From positions 65,365 through 129,364 of the forward strand of contig QHXR01000016.1 of NCBI GenBank assembly GCA_003223025.1: a stretch of DNA of 64,000 nucleotides, in the 5' to 3' direction. Source of the stretch: Acidobacteriota bacterium. GTDB taxonomy: Bacteria; Acidobacteriota; Blastocatellia; Pyrinomonadales; Pyrinomonadaceae. The notes below the pieces were generated by a model. The model searched no databases. It saw nothing but the letters and a program-made list of their open reading frames with translations, and was not told where the DNA came from. Shown here in pieces: positions 34,135 to 41,446 of the stretch (positions within the stretch are counted from its first letter, which is position 1; the number at the start of each line of letters is the position of its first letter). A program made the position numbers and the translations under genes.

Positions 34135-35259
34135 TTACCGACTGGTCTTATTCCTCGACTTATCCTCGTGACGTTCGAGCGCGAGCTCGATAAGCTCGTC
34201 GATCACTACCGAAAATTCCTTGCCTGTTCCGGCCCACATCTTCGGATAACCCGACGCATCCGTTAGTCCGGGCATCGTATTTATTTCGTTGACTAGCAAC
34301 TCGCCTGTGTCGTTTCGCAAAAAGAAGTCGACACGAGCGAGACCCGATCCGTCGACTGCCTTGAACGCCGTGACGGCCATCTTTTGGATCTTCGCCGCGA
34401 GCTCTTGCGAAACCGGTGCCGGTACGACGAACTCGTTGTTACCGGTTCCGGAATATTTCTCCGTGTAGTCGAGGAACGCCTTCGCCTGGTCGCGGATGAG
34501 ATATTCGCCGGGCCGGCTTGCCTTCGGATCGTCGTTGCCCAGAACCGCGCATTCGATCTCGCGCATGTCGAGAGCTTCTTCCACGATTATCTTTCGGTCG
34601 TACTCTGCCGCGAGAGCGATCGCATCCTTGAGCGAAGAGATATCGACTGCCTTCGACACGCCGACCGACGAACCGAGATTCGCGGGCTTGACGAAGCACG
34701 GGTAACCGATCTGCTTGCCAACCTGCGCCGTCACCGCCGCGGGATTCGTTTCGAATTCGTTCCGCAGAAACCAAATGTGTTTGCAGATGGGCAGCCCTGC
34801 GTCGCGAAACAAGATCTTCATCACGGCCTTGTCCATTCCGCATGATGACGCGAGCACTCCGCAGCCGACGTACGGAAGATCTGCCATTTCGAGAAGGCCC
34901 TGGATCGTTCCGTCCTCGCCGAAGGTTCCGTGCAAAACCGGGAAAATGACATCGAGCGGAACGAGACCGGCTCCGCCTTCCTTAAAAGTTGTGAGTCCGC
35001 GTCGCGCCGTGTCGCCGACGAGCGCGATGTCGTCGTTTTCCAGAAGCGACAAGTCGGAATCGATAGCCGCACGCGTTTCTCCAGGCAGCAAGGCTAACGA
35101 TTCACTCGGACTGAGCCAACGCCCGTCCTGCGAAATAGCTATCGGAACAACGTCGTACTTACTCTTGTCGATCTGCTCGATGACGGTCTGAGCGGACCGG
35201 ACCGCGATCTCGTGCTCGCCGGAACGACCGCCGAAAATTACACCAACTCGAAGTTTCAT
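34135..35259 (-). CDS. ddl: D-alanine-D-alanine ligase
   Basis: ATP-grasp ligase of 374 residues that makes the D-Ala-D-Ala end of the peptidoglycan precursor. It begins G-V-I-F-G-G-R-S-G-E-H-E, then H-G-T-F-G-E-D-G-T-I-Q-G, K-P-A-N-L-G-S-S-V-G and E-I-N-T-M-P-G-L-T, which hold the substrate and ATP/Mg sites. Last gene of a long minus-strand run; it begins 4 bp after the arginase stop. The C-terminus has a short Lys/Arg-rich tail. Confidence 0.96.
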   Translation of the reverse strand: MKLRVGVIFGGRSGEHEIAVRSAQTVIEQIDKSKYDVVPIAISQDGRWLSPSESLALLPGETRAAIDSDLSLLENDDIALVGDTARRGLTTFKEGGAGLVPLDVIFPVLHGTFGEDGTIQGLLEMADLPYVGCGVLASSCGMDKAVMKILFRDAGLPICKHIWFLRNEFETNPAAVTAQVGKQIGYPCFVKPANLGSSVGVSKAVDISSLKDAIALAAEYDRKIIVEEALDMREIECAVLGNDDPKASRPGEYLIRDQAKAFLDYTEKYSGTGNNEFVVPAPVSQELAAKIQKMAVTAFKAVDGSGLARVDFFLRNDTGELLVNEINTMPGLTDASGYPKMWAGTGKEFSVVIDELIELALERHEDKSRNKTSR

Positions 35260-35263
35260 AAAT

Positions 35264-36208
35264 CTATAAAATCGTCTTACCCAACACCGACAGGATCAAC
35301 TCGCACGCCAGCTCGACGGTAATATTGCTCTGATCGAGCATCGGATTCACCTCGACTATCTCAAACGATCGCATACCGCCGCGTTCGGCGATCACCTCGA
35401 GGCCGAGATGAGCCTCGCGATACGTCGCACCGCCGCGTACAAGCGTTCCCGAACCGGGTGCAAATCGCGGATCGATCATGTCGACGTCGAACGTCACGGC
35501 GAAACCGCCGGAAGCCTTCGACGCGATATCGATCGCATCGTTCACACAAGCAAGCATTCCCCGCTTATCGACATCGCTCATCGTAAAGAAATTATCCCTC
35601 AGTCCGAGCTCGCGTATAAGTTGTCGCTCGCCGTCATCGAGATCGCGCGCACCGACATGGGCGCAATGCTCGACCTTTATCTTTGGAGAGAATCCTTCGA
35701 GACCGACGAGCTTTTCATTTCCGCGCCCGAGTATCGTCGCCAGCGGCATCCCGTGAATATTTCCGGAGTGAGACGTTTCAGGTGTGTTGATATCAGCATG
35801 AGCGTCGAACCAGATCAGTCCGATCTCTTCACCTTGATCGCGAAAGTGAGATGCGACGCCGGCTACCGAACCGATCGCGATCGAATGATCGCCGCCGAGG
35901 ATGACCGGCAAGCCTCCGTCGGCGAGTATGCGTTTCACATCCGTTGCGATATTGGCGCACGAGGCCTGGATCTCATCGAGATACTTTGGATTCGCATTAT
36001 GATCCGCTTCTACATCAGGTTTGATAATCGTCGAATTTCCATAATCCGAAACTTGGTACCCGAGCGAGGCGATGTTATCAATCAGGCGATTGCCGTGGGT
36101 ACGCGCGAGGCGTATCGCTTCGACGCCAAGCTCGCTGCCCGTTTGACCGGCCGCATAACCCAGCGGAACTCCGAGTACGCCGACTTTCTTCTCATCAGGT
36201 GAGCTCAT
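35264..36208 (-). CDS. rocF: arginase
   Basis: Binuclear Mn2+ ureohydrolase of 314 residues, splitting arginine to ornithine and urea. All metal motifs are present: G-G-D-H-S, W-F-D-A-H-A-D-I-N and D-V-D-M-I-D-P, with the substrate loop S-G-N-I-H-G-M. The substrate-specificity loop (H-S-G-N-I-H-G) points to arginine rather than agmatine. It lies between the HPr gene and ddl with gaps of only 4-6 bp, tying nitrogen metabolism to the regulatory PTS genes. Confidence 0.94.
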   Translation of the reverse strand: MSSPDEKKVGVLGVPLGYAAGQTGSELGVEAIRLARTHGNRLIDNIASLGYQVSDYGNSTIIKPDVEADHNANPKYLDEIQASCANIATDVKRILADGGLPVILGGDHSIAIGSVAGVASHFRDQGEEIGLIWFDAHADINTPETSHSGNIHGMPLATILGRGNEKLVGLEGFSPKIKVEHCAHVGARDLDDGERQLIRELGLRDNFFTMSDVDKRGMLACVNDAIDIASKASGGFAVTFDVDMIDPRFAPGSGTLVRGGATYREAHLGLEVIAERGGMRSFEIVEVNPMLDQSNITVELACELILSVLGKTIL

Positions 36209-36214
36209 AAAATT

Positions 36215-36487
36215 CTAGATCTCGCCGAAGCCGTTCTCGAACAGGCCGGTGATCGCGCTAAATGCGTCACCTTCGTCTTCGCCGTCAGCTTCGACCCGCA
36301 AGGTCGTTCCGACCGCGGCCGCGAGAGCGAGCACGCTTAGTATCGATTTTGCGTTCGCGAACGCGTTCGAATCTGGTCGATGAAGTGTGATACGGCTTTT
36401 GTACATTCCCGCCACCCGGACGAGCTGCGCCGCAGCGCGAGCGTGCAGGCCGAGCGGATTTACGACATTGACGCTGCCGTCAAGCAT
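36215..36487 (-). CDS. ptsH: phosphocarrier protein HPr
   Basis: Small PTS phosphocarrier (90 residues). H15 in L-G-L-H-A-R-A-A-A is the phosphotransfer residue and S48 in K-S-I-L-S-V-L the regulatory serine, the target of HPr kinase encoded upstream. It overlaps the EIIA gene by 8 bp. No EI (ptsI) gene or sugar-specific EIIBC is in the window, so in this block HPr looks regulatory rather than transport-linked. Confidence 0.93.
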   Translation of the reverse strand: MLDGSVNVVNPLGLHARAAAQLVRVAGMYKSRITLHRPDSNAFANAKSILSVLALAAAVGTTLRVEADGEDEGDAFSAITGLFENGFGEI

Positions 36488-36902
36488 GCTTTTTCAACTG
36501 CGGCTCGAGGAGCGCTCCCGTGCGGTAGATTGATTGTTTGCCCTGGTCTTCGATCTCGCGTGCGAGGTCCGAGATCGCGATCTCTTTCGAGTTCGAGGCG
36601 AGTTTAATGACCATCGGAAGATTGACGCCGGTGACGATCTCAACCTCGCCTTCCTTCAGAAACATGGCCGAAATATTTGTCGGCGTTCCGCCGAACATGT
36701 CGGTCAACACGATCACACCGCGTCCCTGCGAAACATTCTTGATCGCTCTTTCGATCTGATCCTGCGCAGCTTCCACGTCATCGTGCCATCCGATCGAAAC
36801 AGCGACGATATGGCTGATGTCACCGACGACTGTCTCCGCCGCCGCAACCAACTCTGTCGCGACCTGTCCATGCGAGACAATTACTCCACCGATCTTACTC
36901 AT
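36480..36902 (-). CDS. mannose-family PTS EIIA component
   Basis: PTS EIIA of the mannose (PtsM/ManX) family, 140 residues. Phospho-accepting H11 lies in V-S-H-G-Q-V-A, and the D-M-F-G-G-T-P-T-N strand-loop is the family signature. A lone EIIA-Man next to hprK, rapZ and HPr is seen in alpha- and deltaproteobacteria as part of a regulatory PTS, where it senses phosphorylation state rather than moving sugar. Separated from rapZ by a repeat-like spacer. Confidence 0.92.
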   Translation of the reverse strand: MSKIGGVIVSHGQVATELVAAAETVVGDISHIVAVSIGWHDDVEAAQDQIERAIKNVSQGRGVIVLTDMFGGTPTNISAMFLKEGEVEIVTGVNLPMVIKLASNSKEIAISDLAREIEDQGKQSIYRTGALLEPQLKKHA

Positions 36903-36996
36903 GGTTTAAGTTTCCAGTTTCGAGTTCCTAGTTTCTAGTTGCGATCAAGACGAAAGCCAAGACCGAAAACCAAAGACCAAAAACCGAATCCCAATT
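36903..36996. repeat. degenerate short-word repeat between rapZ and the EIIA gene
   Basis: The 94-bp spacer consists of two low-complexity runs. On the minus strand the first reads like repeated ggtttttggt/ctttggttt words, and the second like aactagaaactaggaactcg repeated words ending 6 bp from the EIIA start codon. It is a tandem-slippage type sequence with no coding capacity; a promoter cannot be picked out. Confidence 0.6.
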
Positions 36997-37893
36997 TCAT
37001 TTTTGCATATCGCGGTGAACAACCGAAACATTGTACTTTTCTTTTTTTAATTCATCTCGGAGCCGATTCGCGACCATCACGGAACGATGGCGTCCGCCGG
37101 TACAGCCCACGCCTATCGTGAGATACGACTTCCCTTCGCGTTTATAAAACGGCAAAAGATATTTCAACATTTCGGCAAACCGGTCGATCGTCTCACCGAC
37201 TTCCGGATGCTTACCGAGAAACTTTCCGATCCTCGGATGGTCACCCGTGAAATCCTTTAGAGACGGCTCGAAATACGGATTCGGCAGATGCCTCACATCG
37301 AAAAGAAGGTCCAGATCGCGCGGGTTTCCGAACTTATGCCCGAAGCTAACGATCAGCACTTTTAGCGGCGTGCCTTCCGCGGTGCTGCTGAACTTCTCGA
37401 CGATCAGCCGGCGGAGCGTGTGGACCGTGTGCTCGGACGTATCGATGATGAGATCTGCCGTCCGGCGAATCTCGTCCATCGCCTTTCGCTCCGAACGTAT
37501 CGATGGCAGAAGTCCCTTCCCGGTGTCGGCAGGATGCGGACGTCGTGTTTCTGAAAAGCGGCGCTGAAGCACATCGTCCGACGCTTCGAAAAATACGACG
37601 AACGGCTTCAGCTTTCTTTTTTCAAGCTTCTTTACCTCGGCCAGAAAGTCTCCGAGAAAGTGCCGTTCACGAATGTTGATAACGAGCGCCGCCCGCTCGA
37701 TCGCTATCACTTCCTGATCATTCGGCTGGAGCAGTCGGGAGAATGTCGACAGCATCGTGATCGGAAGATTGTCGACGCAGAAATATCCGAGATCTTCAAA
37801 CGCATTCGTCGCAGAGCTCATCCCGGAGCCGCTCAGTCCGGTGATGATGACCAGATTGCGAAGCGTAGAATCTTCCTGAAGTTTCTTGGGCAT
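36997..37893 (-). CDS. rapZ: RapZ-family protein with altered Walker A
   Basis: RapZ/YvcJ family protein of 298 residues, in other bacteria an RNA-binding adaptor or nucleotide-binding regulator of amino-sugar synthesis. The N-terminal domain aligns with I-T-G-L-S-G-S-G-x-S, but the Walker A lysine is Met25 (codon ATG, G-S-G-M-S-S), so ATP/GTP binding should be weakened. The C-terminal domain, with the signature H-L-P-N-P-Y and G-C-T-G-G-R-H-R-S-V, is intact. The start is ATG 37893, just downstream of hprK; a longer open frame to 38091 overlaps hprK and is rejected. Confidence 0.93.
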   Translation of the reverse strand: MPKKLQEDSTLRNLVIITGLSGSGMSSATNAFEDLGYFCVDNLPITMLSTFSRLLQPNDQEVIAIERAALVINIRERHFLGDFLAEVKKLEKRKLKPFVVFFEASDDVLQRRFSETRRPHPADTGKGLLPSIRSERKAMDEIRRTADLIIDTSEHTVHTLRRLIVEKFSSTAEGTPLKVLIVSFGHKFGNPRDLDLLFDVRHLPNPYFEPSLKDFTGDHPRIGKFLGKHPEVGETIDRFAEMLKYLLPFYKREGKSYLTIGVGCTGGRHRSVMVANRLRDELKKEKYNVSVVHRDMQK

Positions 37894-37901
37894 AGGATCC
37901 G

Positions 37902-38408
37902 TCAGACGAGGGAATAGTCGGAGCGTTTTATATGTTGCTTCACAATCGACTCGACCGAGTCGGCGGCGATCGCGGGTTTGCCCGGTACGATCCGATGAAA
38001 CACAACTCGCTCTTCGAAGAAATTGGAAATTCGGAAAGGAGGTTCTTTCGCAACTGCATCGGAGATCTCGATACAAAGGTCGATGCTGCATTCATCTCGA
38101 ATCACAGAGCGTCCGACAATCTGCGCAATATCAGTGATTCCGAGACCGCGACGGTGAACCACCGATCGTATGATCTCGGGAGCCCGCCCGACGAACTGCT
38201 CGCCGTCGAAAAAGACTTGAACCGCGTCATCCGCGATCAGCGAGTGGCCTCGCTTCACCAACTCGATGGCACATTCGGTTTTTCCGACACCCGAATCTCC
38301 GATCAGGAGAACGCCTACGCCTTCCGCCTGCACTAGCACGGCATGCAGTTGACCTTTCGCCGAGCGAGATCGTGCAGGAGATTCGAATGCGGAGTAGCCT
38401 GACATCAA
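37902..38408 (-). CDS. hprK: short HPr kinase/phosphorylase (catalytic domain only)
   Basis: A 168-residue HPrK that phosphorylates and dephosphorylates the regulatory Ser of HPr. Walker A G-D-S-G-V-G-K-T is at residues 37-44, followed by D-D-A-V and R-R-G-L-G-I-T-D, the HprK signature. The usual N-terminal domain (about 130 residues) is missing, as in alphaproteobacterial short HprK. The gene begins 4 bp after hpf and ends 8 bp before rapZ. Together with HPr and EIIA it forms a regulatory phosphorylation module. Confidence 0.93.
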   Translation of the reverse strand: MMSGYSAFESPARSRSAKGQLHAVLVQAEGVGVLLIGDSGVGKTECAIELVKRGHSLIADDAVQVFFDGEQFVGRAPEIIRSVVHRRGLGITDIAQIVGRSVIRDECSIDLCIEISDAVAKEPPFRISNFFEERVVFHRIVPGKPAIAADSVESIVKQHIKRSDYSLV

Positions 38409-38412
38409 AGAA

Positions 38413-38943
38413 CTATGGTTCGATCAATCCGTAATTCCCGTCTTTTCGAGTATGAATAACTGATATCTTTTGGTTCTCGGCGTTACGGAATACAAGGAAG
38501 CCGTCTCCGCCATCGGAAAGCATCATCGCAGCCTCGTCGACCGTGACCGGTTTTACTGCGTAGCGTCTGGTTCTAATCACGCGGGGTGTCGAGGGTTCAG
38601 GTTTGACGTCCGCCGGGTTCGGCACGATCGTAGTCGCCCGCTTTGCGCGGTGGGATTTGTCGATAACCTTATTCTTCAGCTTGAGGGCCTGCTTCTCGAT
38701 CTTGTCGATCGTCTGCGAAAGCGATTGATACATGTCCGAGTTGCTTGTCGTCGCAGTTAAAACATCGTTACGCCAGTTGAGGATGATCTCGGAACGGTGG
38801 CGTCCGCGTTCGACCTCGATGATGACATGCGCCTTGGCAGGTTTCCCGTTAAAGAGATGGTTGATTCGTTCGAAATGATTCTCGACATGCGAGCGCAGTG
38901 CCGGCGTTACGTCAATGTGCCGACCCGTGTATTCAAATTTCAT
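38413..38943 (-). CDS. hpf: ribosome hibernation promoting factor, long form
   Basis: A 176-residue HPF that inactivates ribosomes in stationary phase. The N-terminal domain (beta-alpha-beta, residues about 1-95: F-E-Y-T-G-R-H-I-D-V-T, Q-T-I-D-K-I-E-K-Q) is joined by a linker to the C-terminal dimerisation domain (K-P-V-T-V-D-E-A-A-M-M-L ... Y-G-L-I-E-P) that makes 100S ribosomes. Start is ATG 38943, with a GGGGGAA ribosome site, not the longer frame at 38991. Sits between rpoN and hprK, as in the proteobacterial rpoN cluster. Confidence 0.95.
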   Translation of the reverse strand: MKFEYTGRHIDVTPALRSHVENHFERINHLFNGKPAKAHVIIEVERGRHRSEIILNWRNDVLTATTSNSDMYQSLSQTIDKIEKQALKLKNKVIDKSHRAKRATTIVPNPADVKPEPSTPRVIRTRRYAVKPVTVDEAAMMLSDGGDGFLVFRNAENQKISVIHTRKDGNYGLIEP

Positions 38944-39004
38944 AAATTCCCCCTTTAATAAGCTGAAAGATTCAAAGAACGATCTTGTCAAAAATAGAAA
39001 CGCG

Positions 39005-40564
39005 CTAAATTACAGTTTTGCGTTCCCGCGAACCCGGTATATTCATCTGGTCGCGGTACTTCGCAACAGTTCTACGTGAGAGCTTCACTCCCTCCTTGCT
39101 CAGGACCTTTGCGATCTGTTCGTCAGTCATCGGTTTCTTGGAGTCTTCCTCCTCAACCATCTTCTTGATCCTTAGTTTAAGAATGCGAGTCGAGACCTCT
39201 TCGCCTTCCTCGTTCATCATTCCTTCACTAAAGAACCTTCGCAGCTCGATCACGCCCTGAGGCGTATGAGCATACTTTCTATTAACAACGCGGGAGATGG
39301 TGGAAAGATGCATGCCGATATCTTCGGCAACGTCTTTCAACATCATAGGCTTGATGAACTGGACGCCCTTGTCGAGAAAGTCAGTTTGTCGACGCACGAT
39401 ACATTCGACGACGCGATAGATCGTCTGCCGGCGATGCTCGATGTTGCGAAGCAGATCGACTGCCGAACGGACTTTTTCTTTGATGAAGTCTTTGGTTTCT
39501 TTTGTCGTGTCGGGCTGATCGACGAGTTGGTGATACGTCGGACTGATTCGAAGCCGCGGACTGCCGTCGTCCGTGAAGTAGATGACGTACTCGCCCTCGA
39601 TCTTCTCGACGTAAACTTCCGGTGCCACGAATATCGAGTCCTCGGCAGCGTACTTTCTACCGGGATAAGGATCGAGAACGCGGATCTTGTTTATCTCTTC
39701 GTCAAGCTCGTGGATCTCACGTCCGGTATGCTTTGAAAGATGCTGCAGACGATGAGGCTGCAGATCTTCGAGATGGTCGCGGACCAATTCGGCAGCGAGA
39801 CTGTCGCCCTCGCCATCCGATTCTAGTTGCGCGAGCAGACATTCCTTTACATCGAGTGCGCCGCAGCCGACGGGCTCGAGAGCCATCACGACCCGGCGTG
39901 CTTTCTCGACCATTTCTTCGCTGCAATCGCACATACGCACGAGCTCTTCGATTGAGGCAGTCAATCGTCCGTCAGCATCGAGATTTCCAACTACGGCGAC
40001 ACACACATCCATCATTCTGTCGCTAAGCTCGAGCATGGTGAGCTGCCATTCGAGATGCTCGCTGAGCGATTCAGTGTGCGATAGAAATTGTTCGAAACTC
40101 GGAGCGTCGTCCTTGTACTCGATCTCCTGCGTACGGTATCCGGGATCGAGATAGTCCTGAAACTCGCGGCCGTAATCGATCTCTTCAAACGAATCCGTTG
40201 CTTCGCCGGGAACATCCTCTCCGGAGACGGTCTCGGCAAGGCCGTTCTCGCCCGGCGTCTCCGCGACATACGATTCCGAGGTGTCCATGAACTCCACGGG
40301 CGAATCCGAAACCGCCACTGGATCCGAGCCGTTCTCATACGATTCATCGTGGCCGTCGGCATTCTGATCCAGAATATTATCGGAGATCTCCTGGACCTCA
40401 TCGCCCGGAAGTACCTCTTCCAGAATCGGGTTTGCAACCAGCTCCTGCTCGATGAGTTCGTTCAATTCCATTGACGTCATCTGCAGCATTTCTATCCGCT
40501 GCCGAAGCTGCGGAGTGAGTACCATTCTCTGCTGAAGTGAATGTGTAAGCCTCAGTGATGACAT
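39005..40564 (-). CDS. rpoN: RNA polymerase sigma-54 factor
   Basis: Sigma-54 of 519 residues. Region I is glutamine-rich (L-R-L-T-H-S-L-Q-Q-R-M-V-L-T-P-Q-L) and blocks open-complex formation until an enhancer-binding ATPase acts. An acidic region II follows (residues about 50-150), then the core-binding domain. The HTH and the RpoN box close the protein (R-R-T-V-A-K-Y-R, with Ser before it). A TATAAT at 40626-40631 upstream might give it its own promoter in the 103-bp gap after lptB. Confidence 0.95.
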   Translation of the reverse strand: MSSLRLTHSLQQRMVLTPQLRQRIEMLQMTSMELNELIEQELVANPILEEVLPGDEVQEISDNILDQNADGHDESYENGSDPVAVSDSPVEFMDTSESYVAETPGENGLAETVSGEDVPGEATDSFEEIDYGREFQDYLDPGYRTQEIEYKDDAPSFEQFLSHTESLSEHLEWQLTMLELSDRMMDVCVAVVGNLDADGRLTASIEELVRMCDCSEEMVEKARRVVMALEPVGCGALDVKECLLAQLESDGEGDSLAAELVRDHLEDLQPHRLQHLSKHTGREIHELDEEINKIRVLDPYPGRKYAAEDSIFVAPEVYVEKIEGEYVIYFTDDGSPRLRISPTYHQLVDQPDTTKETKDFIKEKVRSAVDLLRNIEHRRQTIYRVVECIVRRQTDFLDKGVQFIKPMMLKDVAEDIGMHLSTISRVVNRKYAHTPQGVIELRRFFSEGMMNEEGEEVSTRILKLRIKKMVEEEDSKKPMTDEQIAKVLSKEGVKLSRRTVAKYRDQMNIPGSRERKTVI

Positions 40565-40667
40565 AAATCTTTGACGACAATTCTCCCTTGCTCGTTTGTG
40601 GAACTCAAATTGCTGAGTTAGCTAAATTATACGGATTTTAAAGCAAGAAAGAAACGTAGGCGTGCAA

Positions 40668-41444
40668 CTAGAGAGTGAAGCGCTCTCCGAGATAAAGGCG
40701 GCGGACATCGGCATCTTCGATGAGCTCGTCGGGCTTTCCGCTTCGAAGGATGCGACCTTCCGACATGATGTAAGCGCGGTCCGTTATGCCGAGAGTTTCG
40801 CGGACGTTGTGATCGGTTATGAGGATACCGATGCCTTGCTGTTTTAGATAAAGAATGATCTCGCGAATGTCGTCGATCGCAAGCGGATCGATGCCGGCGA
40901 ACGGTTCGTCGAGGAGAATATATTGAGGCTCAGTCGCGAGACAACGTGCGATCTCGACACGTCGCCGCTCGCCCCCCGAAAGAGCATCGCCGCGAATTTT
41001 GCGGACGTGCGAAACGCCGAATTCCTCGAGGAGCTCGTCAAGCCGTGAAAAGCGCTCGGCGCGTGAGAGCTTCGTCGTTTCGAGTACCGCGAGTACATTC
41101 TGTTCGGCGGTCATTTTTCGAAATATAGAAGGTTCCTGCGGAAGATAGCCGAGACCAAGTCGAGCGCGAAGGTACATCGGAAGAACCGTTACGTCCTGAC
41201 CGTTCAAGAAGATATTTCCGTGCTCGGTTCTTTCGAGTCCGACCATCATGTAGAAGGTCGTGGTTTTGCCGGCTCCGTTTGCACCGAGCAGTCCGACGAC
41301 TTCGCCCTGCTTTACGCCGATGCTGACGTCATCGACGACGCGTCGCCGCCCGTATGTCTTCTGAAGGTGATTGGCCGACAGCGCTGTCGTCTCGATGCTA
41401 TGGCCGTTCTGCGAGGAAGATTGGTTGTCGTTCAAAACGTCCAC
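40668..41444 (-). CDS. lptB: LPS export ABC transporter ATP-binding protein
   Basis: ATPase (258 residues) powering LPS extraction from the inner membrane. Walker [10 protein letters not shown], signature [11 protein letters not shown] and Walker [13 protein letters not shown] are present; the L-P-Q-E-P-S-I-F Q-loop and C-terminal extension match LptB. An extra leader of about 25 residues, rich in Gln, Asn and Ser, precedes the usual start. It lies 2 bp after the LptC-LptA fusion. LptF and LptG are not in the window. Confidence 0.95.
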   Translation of the reverse strand: MDVLNDNQSSSQNGHSIETTALSANHLQKTYGRRRVVDDVSIGVKQGEVVGLLGANGAGKTTTFYMMVGLERTEHGNIFLNGQDVTVLPMYLRARLGLGYLPQEPSIFRKMTAEQNVLAVLETTKLSRAERFSRLDELLEEFGVSHVRKIRGDALSGGERRRVEIARCLATEPQYILLDEPFAGIDPLAIDDIREIILYLKQQGIGILITDHNVRETLGITDRAYIMSEGRILRSGKPDELIEDADVRRLYLGERFTL

Positions 41445-41446
41445 GT

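Noticed and set aside
37894-38091. Longer N-terminus for RapZ
   Set aside because: It overlaps hprK in another frame and has no family similarity; the ATG at 37893 gives the standard start.
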